Part shown: piece after piece, positions 1-9,566 of the stretch | Numbering within the stretch: the stretch's first letter is position 1 | Layout of the letters: the number at the start of each line of letters is the position of its first letter | NCBI GenBank assembly: GCA_036321105.1 | Contig: JAYEPQ010000012.1 | Span: 19,857,491-19,921,490, forward strand | DNA: 64,000 nt | Reading direction: 5' to 3' | Source: Dracaena cambodiana | Lineage: Eukaryota > Streptophyta > Magnoliopsida > Asparagales > Asparagaceae | Notes under the pieces: generated by a model | What the model saw: only the letters and a program-made list of their open reading frames with translations | What the model was told of the DNA's origin: nothing | Database searches by the model: none | Program-made: the position numbers and the translations under genes

Positions 1-296
1 TAATCAAACCCGTTGATAGTTAGGGGTTTGCTAAAAATTCCATAAACCCTGTCATGTTAAACTCTTACCTCTGACAGTATGACTTGGAGCACTTTGCCTA
101 AAACCAGATAAAAATACTTTTGATGACAAGTTATTTGTTGTGCAAGCAAATTTCCTAGCCAACAAATAAAAGAATCAAAAAGCAGTTATCTTTATTCATT
201 ATTCAAAAGGAATGGATTTACAAAAGAAGTCAGAGAATCAGTAAAGTTCTCTCTTTTATTACAAAAAAGAATGAAGAATAAAAGGACAGAAGAAAA
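1..296. other. Downstream flank of copy A, no gene
   Basis: This AT-rich sequence lies beyond the stop codon of the minus-strand copy A gene. Part of it (about 130-296) resembles the segment at about 4840-4940, which is the equivalent downstream region of copy B, so it is probably 3' UTR of the mobile unit. I see no coding potential on either strand. Confidence 0.5.
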
Positions 297-2710
297 CTAT
301 GAATCTCCTAGGAGCTTCAACTTATTCGTCGCCTTGTCGACCACTCGACGGCGAGTTGCTTCCACAGAGTGTTGAGCCTGCCGAAGTAAGTCATCATCAT
401 TCATTGCAAGTTGCTGGGTTAGATGCTGACGAGACTCTTCCATAGCACGGCTTCTTATTGTCTCCTCCTGATCAACCTGTTCCCGTTGAAGGATCAGCGC
501 TTCCTGCTTCTTAACGGCTTCCCCTAATTGAAGCTCGTTGGTTACTAAGACCGCCCGAGCTTTAGCAATGGTTTCCTGGGCGCTAAGGATGGCGGCCTGG
601 CTCCTCCCAATCTTGGAGCTGGAGGAGTTGCAGGTGTCTCAACAGCCATTATGGTAGAAGGCGTTAGTATTGCTGGCTGAGGAGCAGTAGGCACACCGAC
701 AACTATTGGGAAAGTCTCGTCGGAACAAATATTTGGTGTTGGAGACGGCAAACTTGGAGATGGAGTGGCTTCTTTTGCCGCGGCTGCGATAATCACCTCT
801 GTCCTATCATCACTCCAAGTTCATCAATTGGGGGAACCGAAGAAGGAACAGAGGGAGGAGTTGTCGTAAAGTAGTTTGCACCAAAATCACTTGCAGAGCT
901 ACCCAAACCACCCACTGAGCCAGTGGTGCCCGAATAATCCACCCTATCGTCAGATTCCACCTGGGTAGTTGAATGCATTGGCGAGAAGAGCTGACCACCT
1001 ATTTTTCAAGAAACAAGAAAAATGGTGTTACAGTAAAATAACGAACAAAAGACAGAACACTAAGAGTCATACCTGGAGATACAAGTCCAGTTGTTGGATT
1101 TGAAGGGGAAGCCACCGTCATCTCCATAAGTGTACCCGTCTCACTACCAAGTGGTTGCGCAACAGGGTACTCAACAGGTTCTATGGTTGGAGGAGCCGGA
1201 ACCTCGGAAACACCTGGAGCTCCAACGGGTCCACTCTCACCTGTCGGCGCTGAAGGTAGAGTTGAAGCCAGCAGATCCGAAGCGAACTTAACAGCTGCTT
1301 CTTGTGGGGCTATTAGAGTTCCCCGAGCCAACTTCTGCTTCTTTTTGGCAGGTCCTTTCTTTAGGGCACCGCGGCGTTTGAGGGTCGGGCTCCAGGGACG
1401 AATGACGACAGATTGGGGAGCACCTCCAACATCAGGATTGTCATCGTCGTTATTATCATCATCATCGCCAGACTCGCTGACATCTGATGGTTCGGCCGCG
1501 GCGCCAAGGAATTCATCCATTCTTTTTACTCTAACTCTGGAAGCACCTTGGCGGCTAATGTAGAAAGCCTCAATCTCCTTGCAATAGGTTCGGTTGATCG
1601 AGAAATGAGACACGTCAGCATTTGCAACGCTATAACATGTGCAAAAACTGAGAGTCATGGCCAATTCTGGTAACTTCTGGGGCAGGGTGAATTTAGCTCC
1701 AGTCCCACCAACGACAAAATGAAACCAGCCGCGGGCAACATCATACAAATTTCCCTCATAGGCTAAATTCTTATTTGGATTGCCCATATAAAGTTGGGAA
1801 TATCCAAATTGGTGAGCAAAGCGACTCGGAATGTACGGTTCGATAAGACATTTACTGTCTTGACGGTACACCAGATACCCGGGCCGGATATTGAGAAGCC
1901 ACCAGAATGCTCCTGAGGATAAGGCAGTAAAATTATCTGCTCCTGCAATATCCCTCAACTTCAACCCGTATCCTCCACCAGGAAAATCAGGGAAGCACCG
2001 AAAGATCTCATAATTTTGGTGGTGCCGGAGAGTCTTCCGGATTTGGGACATATAGTAGTGCTTCCATGAAGAGCGCTCGTATAGCTCCACAAAGAAACAC
2101 TTGTCACCAGAGCGGCGTGAAGCAGCACTCATTAGAGACGGGCAGTGCATAACAAGCCATGCCATCAGATAAGTATAAGGAAGCTCCACCCTAGGGTTCG
2201 GAGTCTTCACCGAGGCAACCGCTTTCGATTTTCTTTCCCTTTCCCCTTGCCTTTATCAGCAGGGATAAAGTCATCACAGAGTGTTCGCAATCCATGCTGT
2301 AGATTGCACACCATGGCGGAAAGAAGTCCGAAAGGTCGGCTGTATGCGAGGAGGACTGCTGGATAGACCACAGTCATTGCAATTGCCTCTTTTGGTAATG
2401 ATGGCACTACACATCTCTTCAGCCACAACATCAGGAACCCAGCAATAAGGCCTCTGTTAGACACTTGGGAATGAGCCTGATAGTGGTAGCTCTTGAAAGA
2501 GATACCAAGACCGAATCCACCTTCATTGGAATCAGTCGTATAATACATTAGCCGGGTCTTGGCAATGCGACAATCAATCTCTGTGATGTAGACAGTAGCA
2601 TGGCCATGTACGGTTGTTGAACTGTCCTTAGAGTTCAAGTTGGCAAAGAGGTAATTGGCCCATTTTTTGTGGCCGATACCTTGATTACACACACCTGCTA
2701 AGTCAGCACA

Positions 2711-2950
2711 GATGCGGTAGTGGCACATCATCTCCCAGTATGTAGCATAGATGCGCTCGTCCTTCGCCAGCAGCATGCTTAATTCCTCGGTAGTAGGGAT
2801 ATACTCCTCGTAGGGGACTTCGCCCATTGAGATGCGGTAGTGGCACATCATCTCCCAGTATGTAGCATAGATGCGCTCGTCCTTCGCCAGCAGCATGCTT
2901 AATTCCTCGGTAGTAGGGATATACTCCTCGTAGGGGACTTCGCCCATTGA
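2711..2950 (-). repeat. Exact 120-bp tandem duplication inside exon 2
   Basis: Positions 2711-2830 and 2831-2950 are identical by eye. The unit is 40 codons long and keeps the frame, so the protein has the 40-residue block containing EVPYEEYIPTTEELSMLLAK twice in a row. The related copy C (7130-7250) has the block once, so the second copy in A is derived. Perfect identity means it is recent or an assembly artefact. Confidence 0.92.
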
Positions 2951-3854
2951 GAGCCCAGATACCTCAAACATCTCGTGGAGAGCAAACCCTAGCTCACCCA
3001 CTGGCGTAAAAAGAGTGCAGGTCTCGGAGTTGTACATCTCAAGAAAGCTGAAGAAATGATAAGCACTCTGAGGGAACCCGAATTGAACGTTCCTGATGGC
3101 TTTATACAGGCCAATCTCCTTCAGAATGGGTTCATGAGAATCCAACATGTACTGGACAAGGCGGGCCCACCACATGTTGCCAGAAGAGTAAACCCAGCCA
3201 GGCATCCTGAAGTCGCTAGTCGGGTATTGACCTTCTTTCGCCAAGAACTCACCTAGGAAAGTTCTTGCGCGGATCGGAACCTCTCCTACTGGGAGCTTCT
3301 TGCCAAAACGGCTTGGAAGCAAACCAGTAATGCATCTAGTGGGGCCATCCTGATAAGCCCCCTGTGCGGCCAATTTGCCCGTTGGGACGCCATCTTGTTC
3401 TTGAGATAGTCCCCACTTTAACTCACGAGGCATCGCCAACCTCTGAAGGTAGATCAGAGGGTAACCACGATCCATTTCAGGCAGAAACATTAAAGCTTCG
3501 CCAGAGTTATAGAGCCACATGCAATCCTGTTCAGAGAGGATCTCGTCTGATTGCTCCATCTGGTCCCCAAAAAGAAATGCGAGTTTTTCTAACGCTTCTC
3601 TGTTCACATCTTCGAAGGCTGCATCAGTGACGATCTCACGTGCAGTAGTGGGATGATATTTGATCAACTTTTCCCTACGCCCTCTCGAGTCAGGTTTGTA
3701 TGCGGCCAGGATGGTGGTGAAGCGAAATTGAGCTGATGGATCAGAACCACCAGCAAAGCCAAAGTAGTGCTAATGGGGAAGAGCATCCGCTGAGTACCCT
3801 ACTGCAAAAAGAAAAACCAGAGTTAGAGAAGTTTCTACAAAACAGAAAATTTTC

Positions 3855-4135
3855 TAAGTATGGACGCGCGAAGCTAAAAATTAGACCGCGCGAAGCTAAA
3901 AGTAACTCCGCGCAAAGCTAAAAATTAGACCACGCAGAAGTCAAAAAGATAGCCTCGCGTTTCAAACGCGACTGCTACTCAAAATAGCCTCGCGTTTCAA
4001 CGCGACTGCTACTCAAAATAGCCTCGCGTTCAACGCAACTGCTACTCAAAATAGCCTCGTGTTTCAACGCGACTGCTAAATCAAATAGCATCGCGCTTCA
4101 AAACGCGAGGATGACGCGATAACTTCGCGTAAGAA
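3855..4135. repeat. CGCG-rich minisatellites in intron 1 of copy A
   Basis: Two short tandem arrays fill the intron. At 3862-3945 there are about three units of roughly 25 bp built on GCGCGAAGCTAAAA. At 3950-4085 there are about four units of roughly 35 bp built on ATAGCCTCGCGTTTCAACGC followed by GACTGCTACTCAA. Each of the longer units holds a self-complementary core, CGCGTT then TC then AACGCG. Units differ by a few substitutions, so the array is not freshly amplified. Confidence 0.85.
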
Positions 4136-4392
4136 GAAAATCAGAGACTTTTCTTCTTCTCCAAGCCTTACAGCAGGAGTACGGCGATCTCGCCGGTAAA
4201 AGAGTTGATCGATCGGTTAAAATTAAGCCAAATCACTCTAGAAATGTTTTAAAGAGTCTCGATATAGAGATTCTTACCTCCAATAGGCGAAATGTGGGCT
4301 AGCGCGTTGCCGCCATGGCCGCTGCCACCACTGCTTGCGCCAGTTGCCGACGATGGGGTTGCGCGAGAAGAAGCACGAGTCTTAGGTGCCAT

Positions 4393-4900
4393 TGCTTAAA
4401 AACCTGAGGAAAATCGACGGGAAATCGGGAGAAACTCGATCGGAAAAAGCTCGGGTCGCCTGAACTATAATCGCCTGAATCTCTAAGTCTCTGGAAAATT
4501 CTCGAGTGAAGTAAGAAGGATAAGGAATAGAGATTTCATTTAAATGAAAGAAACCGCCTCTTGGAGTTCGGCGCGAATTTCGAAGAAAATGACTGATCAG
4601 TTACTCTCCAAAAACGCAAAGCTATTAGCCTCGCGTGACGATGGAAAACATGAAGTCATTTAACTCCGCGCAACTATGCAAAACGCTAGGCTTTTAACTT
4701 CGCGTTCCTATTAAGAACTTGGATTTTTGGTGAGTGCAACTAGGCGCTTCCATCTAAGTTAAGATGATCCTTATCCGATCATTTTGGGTATTAGTGATCT
4801 AAGTTACGCAAATGAGCCTTAGATTATTTTACCAAAATTATAAACCATCTATTTGTTGAGCAAGAAAGATTCTTGAAGCCGACAGATAGAGAGGAAAATA
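4393..4900. other. Upstream region of copy A and junction with copy B
   Basis: 4393-4735 is the 5' flank of the minus-strand copy A gene. It carries further CpG-rich motifs (GCCTCGCG near 4630, CTCCGCG near 4665, CTTCGCG near 4697). From about 4735 the similarity to the copy B upstream region stops before any polypurine tract or LTR, so copy A has lost its right end. About 4830-4937 resembles the 3' flank of copy A at 120-296 and belongs to copy B. No independent gene is visible. Confidence 0.5.
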
Positions 4901-4937
4901 ATTTGCTCTTTATTCATAAAAGAAGAGATTACAAAGA

Positions 4938-6014
4938 GGGAGTTATAGCTCTCCCAAAAGCTTCTACATGTTCATCGACTCATCAATAACCTAACGGTGA
5001 GACTCCTCCACGGGATGTTGAAGCTCAATTCCTTGGTTCACATGCAAAAGATCTCCTCTGCAAATATCAGCTATGATATGTTTAAAGTTTTTAGTGGATC
5101 ATCTGAAGATACTGCTATAAGAATCCTAATGAAGATGCACAAGTTGGATTCGACATGCTACAAGCCCTTAGATGATCATCTCTATCACTTTAGAAAGCGA
5201 TAGAGATTGTCATCTAACAGAAATGGTCCTCAAGAAAATTTAATGAGCTGCCGCAGAGTTCTTATAACTCCTTCAAAAGTTTAGTTCTTGGAACCAGAAC
5301 TTGAAACCTGCAACTATATTGTAAAGCATATGCTTCTTGCTTCCTTAGAGTTACTTTTGCTAACGAAGACTGGTAAAGCCACATGCACTCCTCTTCAAGA
5401 AGGATCTGGTTCAAGCACTACACTGCAAAAGAAAAATCAAGAGTTAGACAAAACTCGAAAAAATTGTCTAAGTATAAAAATGCGGAGCTAAGCTAACCCG
5501 CGTGTAGCTGAGGAAATAGCCTCACGTTTTTAAACGCAGAGGAGGACGAGATAACTTCGCGTAAAGGAAGAACAGAGTTTCTCTCTGCCGTTTCCTTTTC
5601 TTTAATAGCCTCGCGATTTCAACGCGATTGCTGATCAAGATAGCCCCACGCTTTCACCGCAGGGATGACGCGATAACTTCGCGTAGAGAAAGACCAGAGT
5701 TCCTCTCTGTCTTCTCCTTCTCCATTAAGCCTTACGGCCAGAGAACGGCGATCTCGCTGATGAAGTAAACAATTGGCTGGTCAAAACCGAGCCAAAACAT
5801 CCCAAAATGGTTCTAAGGAAACCAAAAAGTTTAGGTTTTTACTTTCAATAATCACAGCATGGACTGATACGCCATTGTGTCTACTTCCACGGCCATTGCC
5901 GTCGCCGTTAGTGCCGACCGCCATGCACGAAGCTGTACTCTTCTGGAGTGACATCCTATGATGAAAATCTATGGAGAGTCGAACGGAGATCAATTGAAGA
6001 TCGTTCGTCGACAT
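4938..6014 (-). pseudogene. Plant-mobile-domain-like gene, copy B (internal deletion)
   Basis: Only the two ends of the gene remain. The 3' end (about 4938-5240) encodes a degenerate coiled coil ending KLLGEL and stop, equivalent to KLLGDS in copy A. From about 5270 the sequence jumps to the 5' part: a conserved acceptor (TTTTCTTTTGCAG, near 5430), an intron with CpG-rich motifs at 5470-5760, and a damaged first exon near 5800-5950 whose donor has decayed to GAAAGTAAAA. Nearly all of exon 2, including the mobile domain, is missing. This copy cannot make the protein. It supports the exon model because its intron borders align with those of A and C. Confidence 0.6.
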
Positions 6015-6295
6015 TGCTCGCTCGACTATCGGAGCTCGGAATTTTCTAACTTCTCATAATGAAGAAGAAGATGAGTCAAAACCTCTATTTAAATAGGATG
6101 ATCCGTCGCTTGGTATTCGGCGCGGAAATTCAGAGTAATTAATGAAACAATTACTCATTCCACTGAAAAAGAAGCTATTAGCTCCGCGTAGATGAACAAA
6201 AATGCGAGATAAACTTGGTATTTTAACTCCGCGTTTTCTGTTTGAACATCCAAAGTATTTCAAAATTTGCTAAGTTCTAAGTCATTTTGAAAAAT

Positions 6296-6308
6296 TTGGA
6301 GGGGGTTC
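6296..6308 (+). other. Polypurine-tract-like site before LTR B
   Basis: TTTGGAGGGGGTTC lies immediately before the TG that opens the LTR-like unit. The equivalent position before LTR C (8917-8929) reads TTGGAGAGGGTAT. A purine run followed by TG is the usual 3' border of an LTR retrotransposon interior. It makes the + strand the element sense strand and the mobile-domain gene antisense. Confidence 0.5.
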
Positions 6309-6974
6309 TGTTGGCAGTGAAAATTTCTAAGTTGAAAGGATTTTCCACAAAACAACGCGAAGCTAACTCTGTAGCTCCGCGTTTGGCTAGTTTTAGCCTC
6401 GCGATGAGTAAAACGCGGGGCTATCAATAGTTTCGCATTAGCTCCGCATTCTGGTTATTTAGCGCCGCGTTTTGATACGATTAGCTCCGCGTGAGCAGAT
6501 AACCAGAAACTCAAATTGATTGAGATTATGATTTGGGCTTATCCAAACACCCGAATTGAATCCAATCAGAATTCCAAATCAAGAGATTTAAATCAAAACT
6601 AAGATTTTTTTATTGGAATCCTTGATGAATGCGAGTTCTATTTAGATAGAAACTCTTGCATTAACCTGGGGCTATAAATACCTTCTTGGTGAAACCCTAG
6701 GGGTCTTCTTTCGGCAATTAAGATCTTTTCCTCTTAGAGAATTCAAGTTACGCACAGAGCCTTGAGTTCGTGAAAGACCAGAGAAGATCTTCTACAGTCG
6801 GCCGGCCCCCTTCGAGAGAAGAAGAGTTCGACGTTCGATCGTCCAAAAGAACTACTATAGATCCCATCGCCACTGATCCCACAAATATATTGTAAAAGAG
6901 AGAGATTGAATTATAAAATCCTCTCGTTTGTTCTTTTTATCTTGTTCACTTCTATTGTAATTTAAATTAATTCA
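6309..6974 (+). mobile_element. LTR-like unit B (666 bp)
   Basis: The unit opens with TGTTGGCAG and ends ATTAATTCA, so it has TG...CA borders. The first third (6340-6500) is packed with CGCG motifs in both orientations. A TATA-like GCTATAAATA lies at 6671-6680. Its final part (TCCTCTCGTTTGTTC...TTGTAAT) matches the end of the unit at 8930-9566. The shared order (TG start, motif cluster, TATA box, shared tail, CA end) supports two diverged LTRs of one family. I cannot see a matching 5' LTR or recognisable pol genes, so the assignment is inferred. Confidence 0.5.
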
Positions 6975-6999
6975 ATGGGAGGAAAACAAAGAATTTCTG

Positions 7000-8568
7000 C
7001 TGCGAACAGCAGCCTGGTTGAGAGAGTCCAACTTCGTAACTGCAACTTCAGGATGATCAATGTCTCGAAAATAGTGGTTAGCCCATAATTTTTTGCGAAT
7101 ACCTTGGTGCCTTATGCCAGAAACTTTCTGACAGGTACATAATTGACACATAACCTCCCAGTACATCTCGTATACCTGAGGATCAGGGTTCTTCATCCAA
7201 CATAATTCCTCCATTGTCGGGATTATCTCTTTATATGGCAGCTCCCCATTGACAGCAAAGAAACTTCAAACATTTCATGGAGAGCGAAGTCGAGTTCGCC
7301 TATAGGAGTAAAGAAGGTTCCAAACTTTGGGTTGTACATCTCCAAAATGTTGAACAGGTGATAGGCACTATATGAAAGACCATACTGTACATTTCTAATA
7401 GCCCCATATAACTCGATGTCCTTCAGAATTGCTTCAAAATTGGAAAGAATGAAGTTGATCATTTTACTCCACCACATCCTGTCGGTAGAATGAATCATCT
7501 AGGAGTGCAGAAGTTATGGACAGGGCACTATCCTTTTAACCTCAATAAGCCATTAAGAAATGTACTAGCAAGCCAAGAGACTCACCAAGAGAAAAGTCAT
7601 TTCCTACTCATTTTGAAAATAGACTAGTCAAACATCTACCAAGGTCATCTTAATAAGGACCCTGACTACTGAAACTATCAACGGGAATGCCATCTTGGTT
7701 TTTTGTGAGACTCTACTCCATTTGGCGAGCGACAGAGATATTTTGAAGATAAGTCAATGATCAGCTCCTTGTTATCTCCAGAATGAACATTCTCGCATCT
7801 CTCATTTGGCAAAACCACTTGCACTCATCCTTAAATAGAGATTTCTCCGAGACCAATATCGATTAACCAAAGAGGAAGGCTGGCTTCTCAAGCTCTTCTC
7901 TGTTTGTACCTTTGAGAGTGGCTTGCTTATTAATTCTCTTAAGGTAGACGGGCTACAGCTGGATAGTCTGTCTCTTCAATTGACTCTGCTATCCGAAGTG
8001 AAGGAGAGGATTGGTCTACGAAATCCTTGTTAAATTCTACCATTAGGGCCCCCTCGGAAGTCGAAGTGATGACATCTCGTCAGAGAGGTTGTATAGTTTA
8101 CTGCTAAATAGACAAAGAAAAAAATTAGAAACTCATCAAAAGTTCCAAAAAATTCTCTAAGTAGAGAAACGCAAGGCTATGAAGCAAAACACGAGTCTAA
8201 CAGCCACGCAAAATCAATCGCGAGGTTGTTGCCTTGTGCAACATAATGCGAAGCTGTAGCCTTGCGTGACTTTACGCGAGGCTACACAGCCTCGCGTTAA
8301 GAGCCCAAGCGCGGTTCACCATGGGCAGCGAATTCCAACATCGTTGACGGTGAAAACAGGATTTTTAACTCCAATTGATCAAAAGATTTTGGCAAAAAAC
8401 CTCCATTGAAGTTTCATATCACATTTCTACTCAAAAAAGAGGAAGAAAATAATATTTGAGAAGGATTTTACCTCCAAAAATGGGGAGAACTCCTCCTATA
8501 TCGGCGGCAAATGGTCGGGAAGGTGTGGGGGCGCCGCTCCGACTAACTACGACCTTCTTGGGTGCCAT
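7000..8568 (-). pseudogene. Plant-mobile-domain-like gene, copy C (5' half, decayed)
   Basis: Exon 1 (8568-8472) starts MAPKKVVVSRSG and ends at GGAG then GTAAAATC, exactly where copy A's exon 1 ends. An acceptor-like TCTATTTAG lies near 8125. Exon 2 is heavily mutated from 8110 to 7500. It is then readable: MWWSKMINFILSNFEAILKD and FTPIGELDFALHEMFEVS at about 7490-7240, then EYWEV-type and GIRHQGIRKKLWANHYF sequence down to about 7030. A one-base frameshift sits near 7238, within MGELPYKEIIPTMEEL. The 40-residue block duplicated in copy A is single here. The 3' half of the gene is missing; LTR-like unit B abuts this copy at about 6975. Confidence 0.62.
8155..8330. repeat. CGCG motif cluster in intron 1 of copy C
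   Basis: This is the intron equivalent to the minisatellite intron of copy A. It has scattered rather than tandem motifs: CGCGAGGTTG, GTAGCCTTGCGTG, TACGCGAGGCT and CAGCCTCGCG, in both orientations. The motif type persists although the surrounding sequence has diverged strongly from copy A. Confidence 0.7.
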
Positions 8569-8929
8569 TGATTGAAAAATAGAAGGAGAATCCAAAGGAA
8601 AAGAAAAAAAATTGAAGGAATTTGATGGAAATTCGAAGGAGCTCTTGAGGAGGAAGGAATAGGTTTTCTTAGGAAAGAATGAGAGGAAGAAGATGAAAGG
8701 TTGGCTTTAAAAGGGAAAATGGCTCCTAGGGAGGCTAGATTTCCGGCACAAATTTCGCAAAGCTATTCTGCGAGGCTATTTATTCTGCGAGCCTATTAGC
8801 CTCGCGAAGCTAATTAGCATCGCGTACAAAAGTAGCTTGTGTGATAAAAATTTGATGAATTAAAGTACAAAGTATTTAAAAACTCGTTAGAAATCAAACA
8901 ACGAGATTTAAATACTTTGGAGAGGGTAT
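8569..8929. other. Upstream region of copy C
   Basis: This is the 5' flank of the copy C first exon. It holds GATTAGCCTCGCGAAGC-type motifs at about 8755-8845 and ends at the purine run TTGGAGAGGGTAT (8917-8929) just before LTR-like unit C. It is the likely promoter of the antisense gene, but no clear TATA box on the minus strand could be assigned. No other gene is visible. Confidence 0.4.
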
Positions 8930-9566
8930 TGTAGGTAGAAAAAATTCGATTTCAAAAAGAACTAAGCCACACGGGGCTAATAGCCTCGTGCACACGAGGC
9001 TGATAACCTCTCACACGCGAGGCTATCAACCCCGCGTAAGGCTAACAGCCTCGCGCGGGGATGATAGCCTCACGTGCGTGGGGCTGATTCAGTTTTTAAA
9101 GAGGATTTTCTTTTGGATTGTTATCAGAATTTCAAATTCAATCATATACAATTACTCTGAACTGAAGATTTCAAATTGAACTGAAATATAAGTTCATAGA
9201 TTGAATTGAAATTCTGTCCTTATCTCCTAAGAAAACTCCTAAAACTATAAATATGGGTCATGAGAGGAGAATTAAGTAGGGGAGGAGCAACTTTGGAGAT
9301 CTTTAGTAATTGATTTCCTATGCGAAGACACATTGACTAGTAGCAAGAAGCTGCCGGCCAGAAGCTTTCTTCATTAACTCTTCATGTTCAAAACCAATTC
9401 AAGTATCAGATCGTCAACAGAGTACGAGATCAACGCTCCATAACCACGTTAAGAACACACACCTTTTGTAAAAAAAAAGAGACGTTATATAAGTCATCTC
9501 GTTTGTTTTCATGTTTTCCTTCATTATAATTTTGGAGAATTATTGTAATTTTAAAAATCTAAGGCA
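8930..9566 (+). mobile_element. LTR-like unit C (637 bp)
   Basis: It opens TGTAGGTAG and ends AAGGCA. The first 150 bp hold about nine CpG-rich motifs, including a perfect inverted pair at 8982-9001. A TATA-like ACTATAAATA is at 9244-9253. The tail TCATCTCGTTTGTTTTCATG matches the tail of unit B. Immediately downstream both units read ATGG(G/A)AGGAA, which may be the start of a leader or primer site rather than random flank, although it does not match a primer site I know. Confidence 0.48.

Larger units (their letters stand above)
297..4392 (-). pseudogene. Plant-mobile-domain-like protein gene, copy A (decayed, three exons)
   Basis: Exon 1 (4392-4278) starts MAPKTRASSR and ends at a GTAAGA donor. 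Intron 1 (4277-3802) has a CTCTAAC branch-like site and a TTTTTGCAG acceptor. Exon 2 (3801-1071) carries a domain resembling the aminotransferase-like plant mobile domain: FTPVGELGFALHEMFEVSGL followed by MGEVPYEEYIP. After that come an acidic Asp/Asn run, a basic PAKKKQK stretch and a Pro-rich tail. Exon 3 (998-297) encodes a Gln/Glu-rich coiled coil ending KLLGDS and stop. The exon joins keep the frame, giving about 1,180 codons. Breaks: an in-frame TAG at 3772-3770, a one-base frameshift near 2208, two frame changes near 800 and 620, and an in-frame 120-bp duplication. The family is known in plants both as host proteins and inside retroelements; here the setting suggests an antisense gene of an LTR element. 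Function unknown. Confidence 0.72.

Noticed and set aside
1183..1563. 126-codon open frame on the + strand
   Set aside because: It is the reverse-strand shadow of the Pro-rich and acidic part of copy A exon 2, which has the conserved, spliced reading frame.
3950..4085. Possible CRISPR-like array
   Set aside because: Units are about 35 bp with no unique spacers, and the host is a plant nuclear genome; it is a minisatellite.
8930..9566. Bidirectional host promoter instead of an LTR
   Set aside because: Not fully excluded, but TG...CA borders, the preceding purine run and the shared layout with 6309-6974 fit an LTR better.
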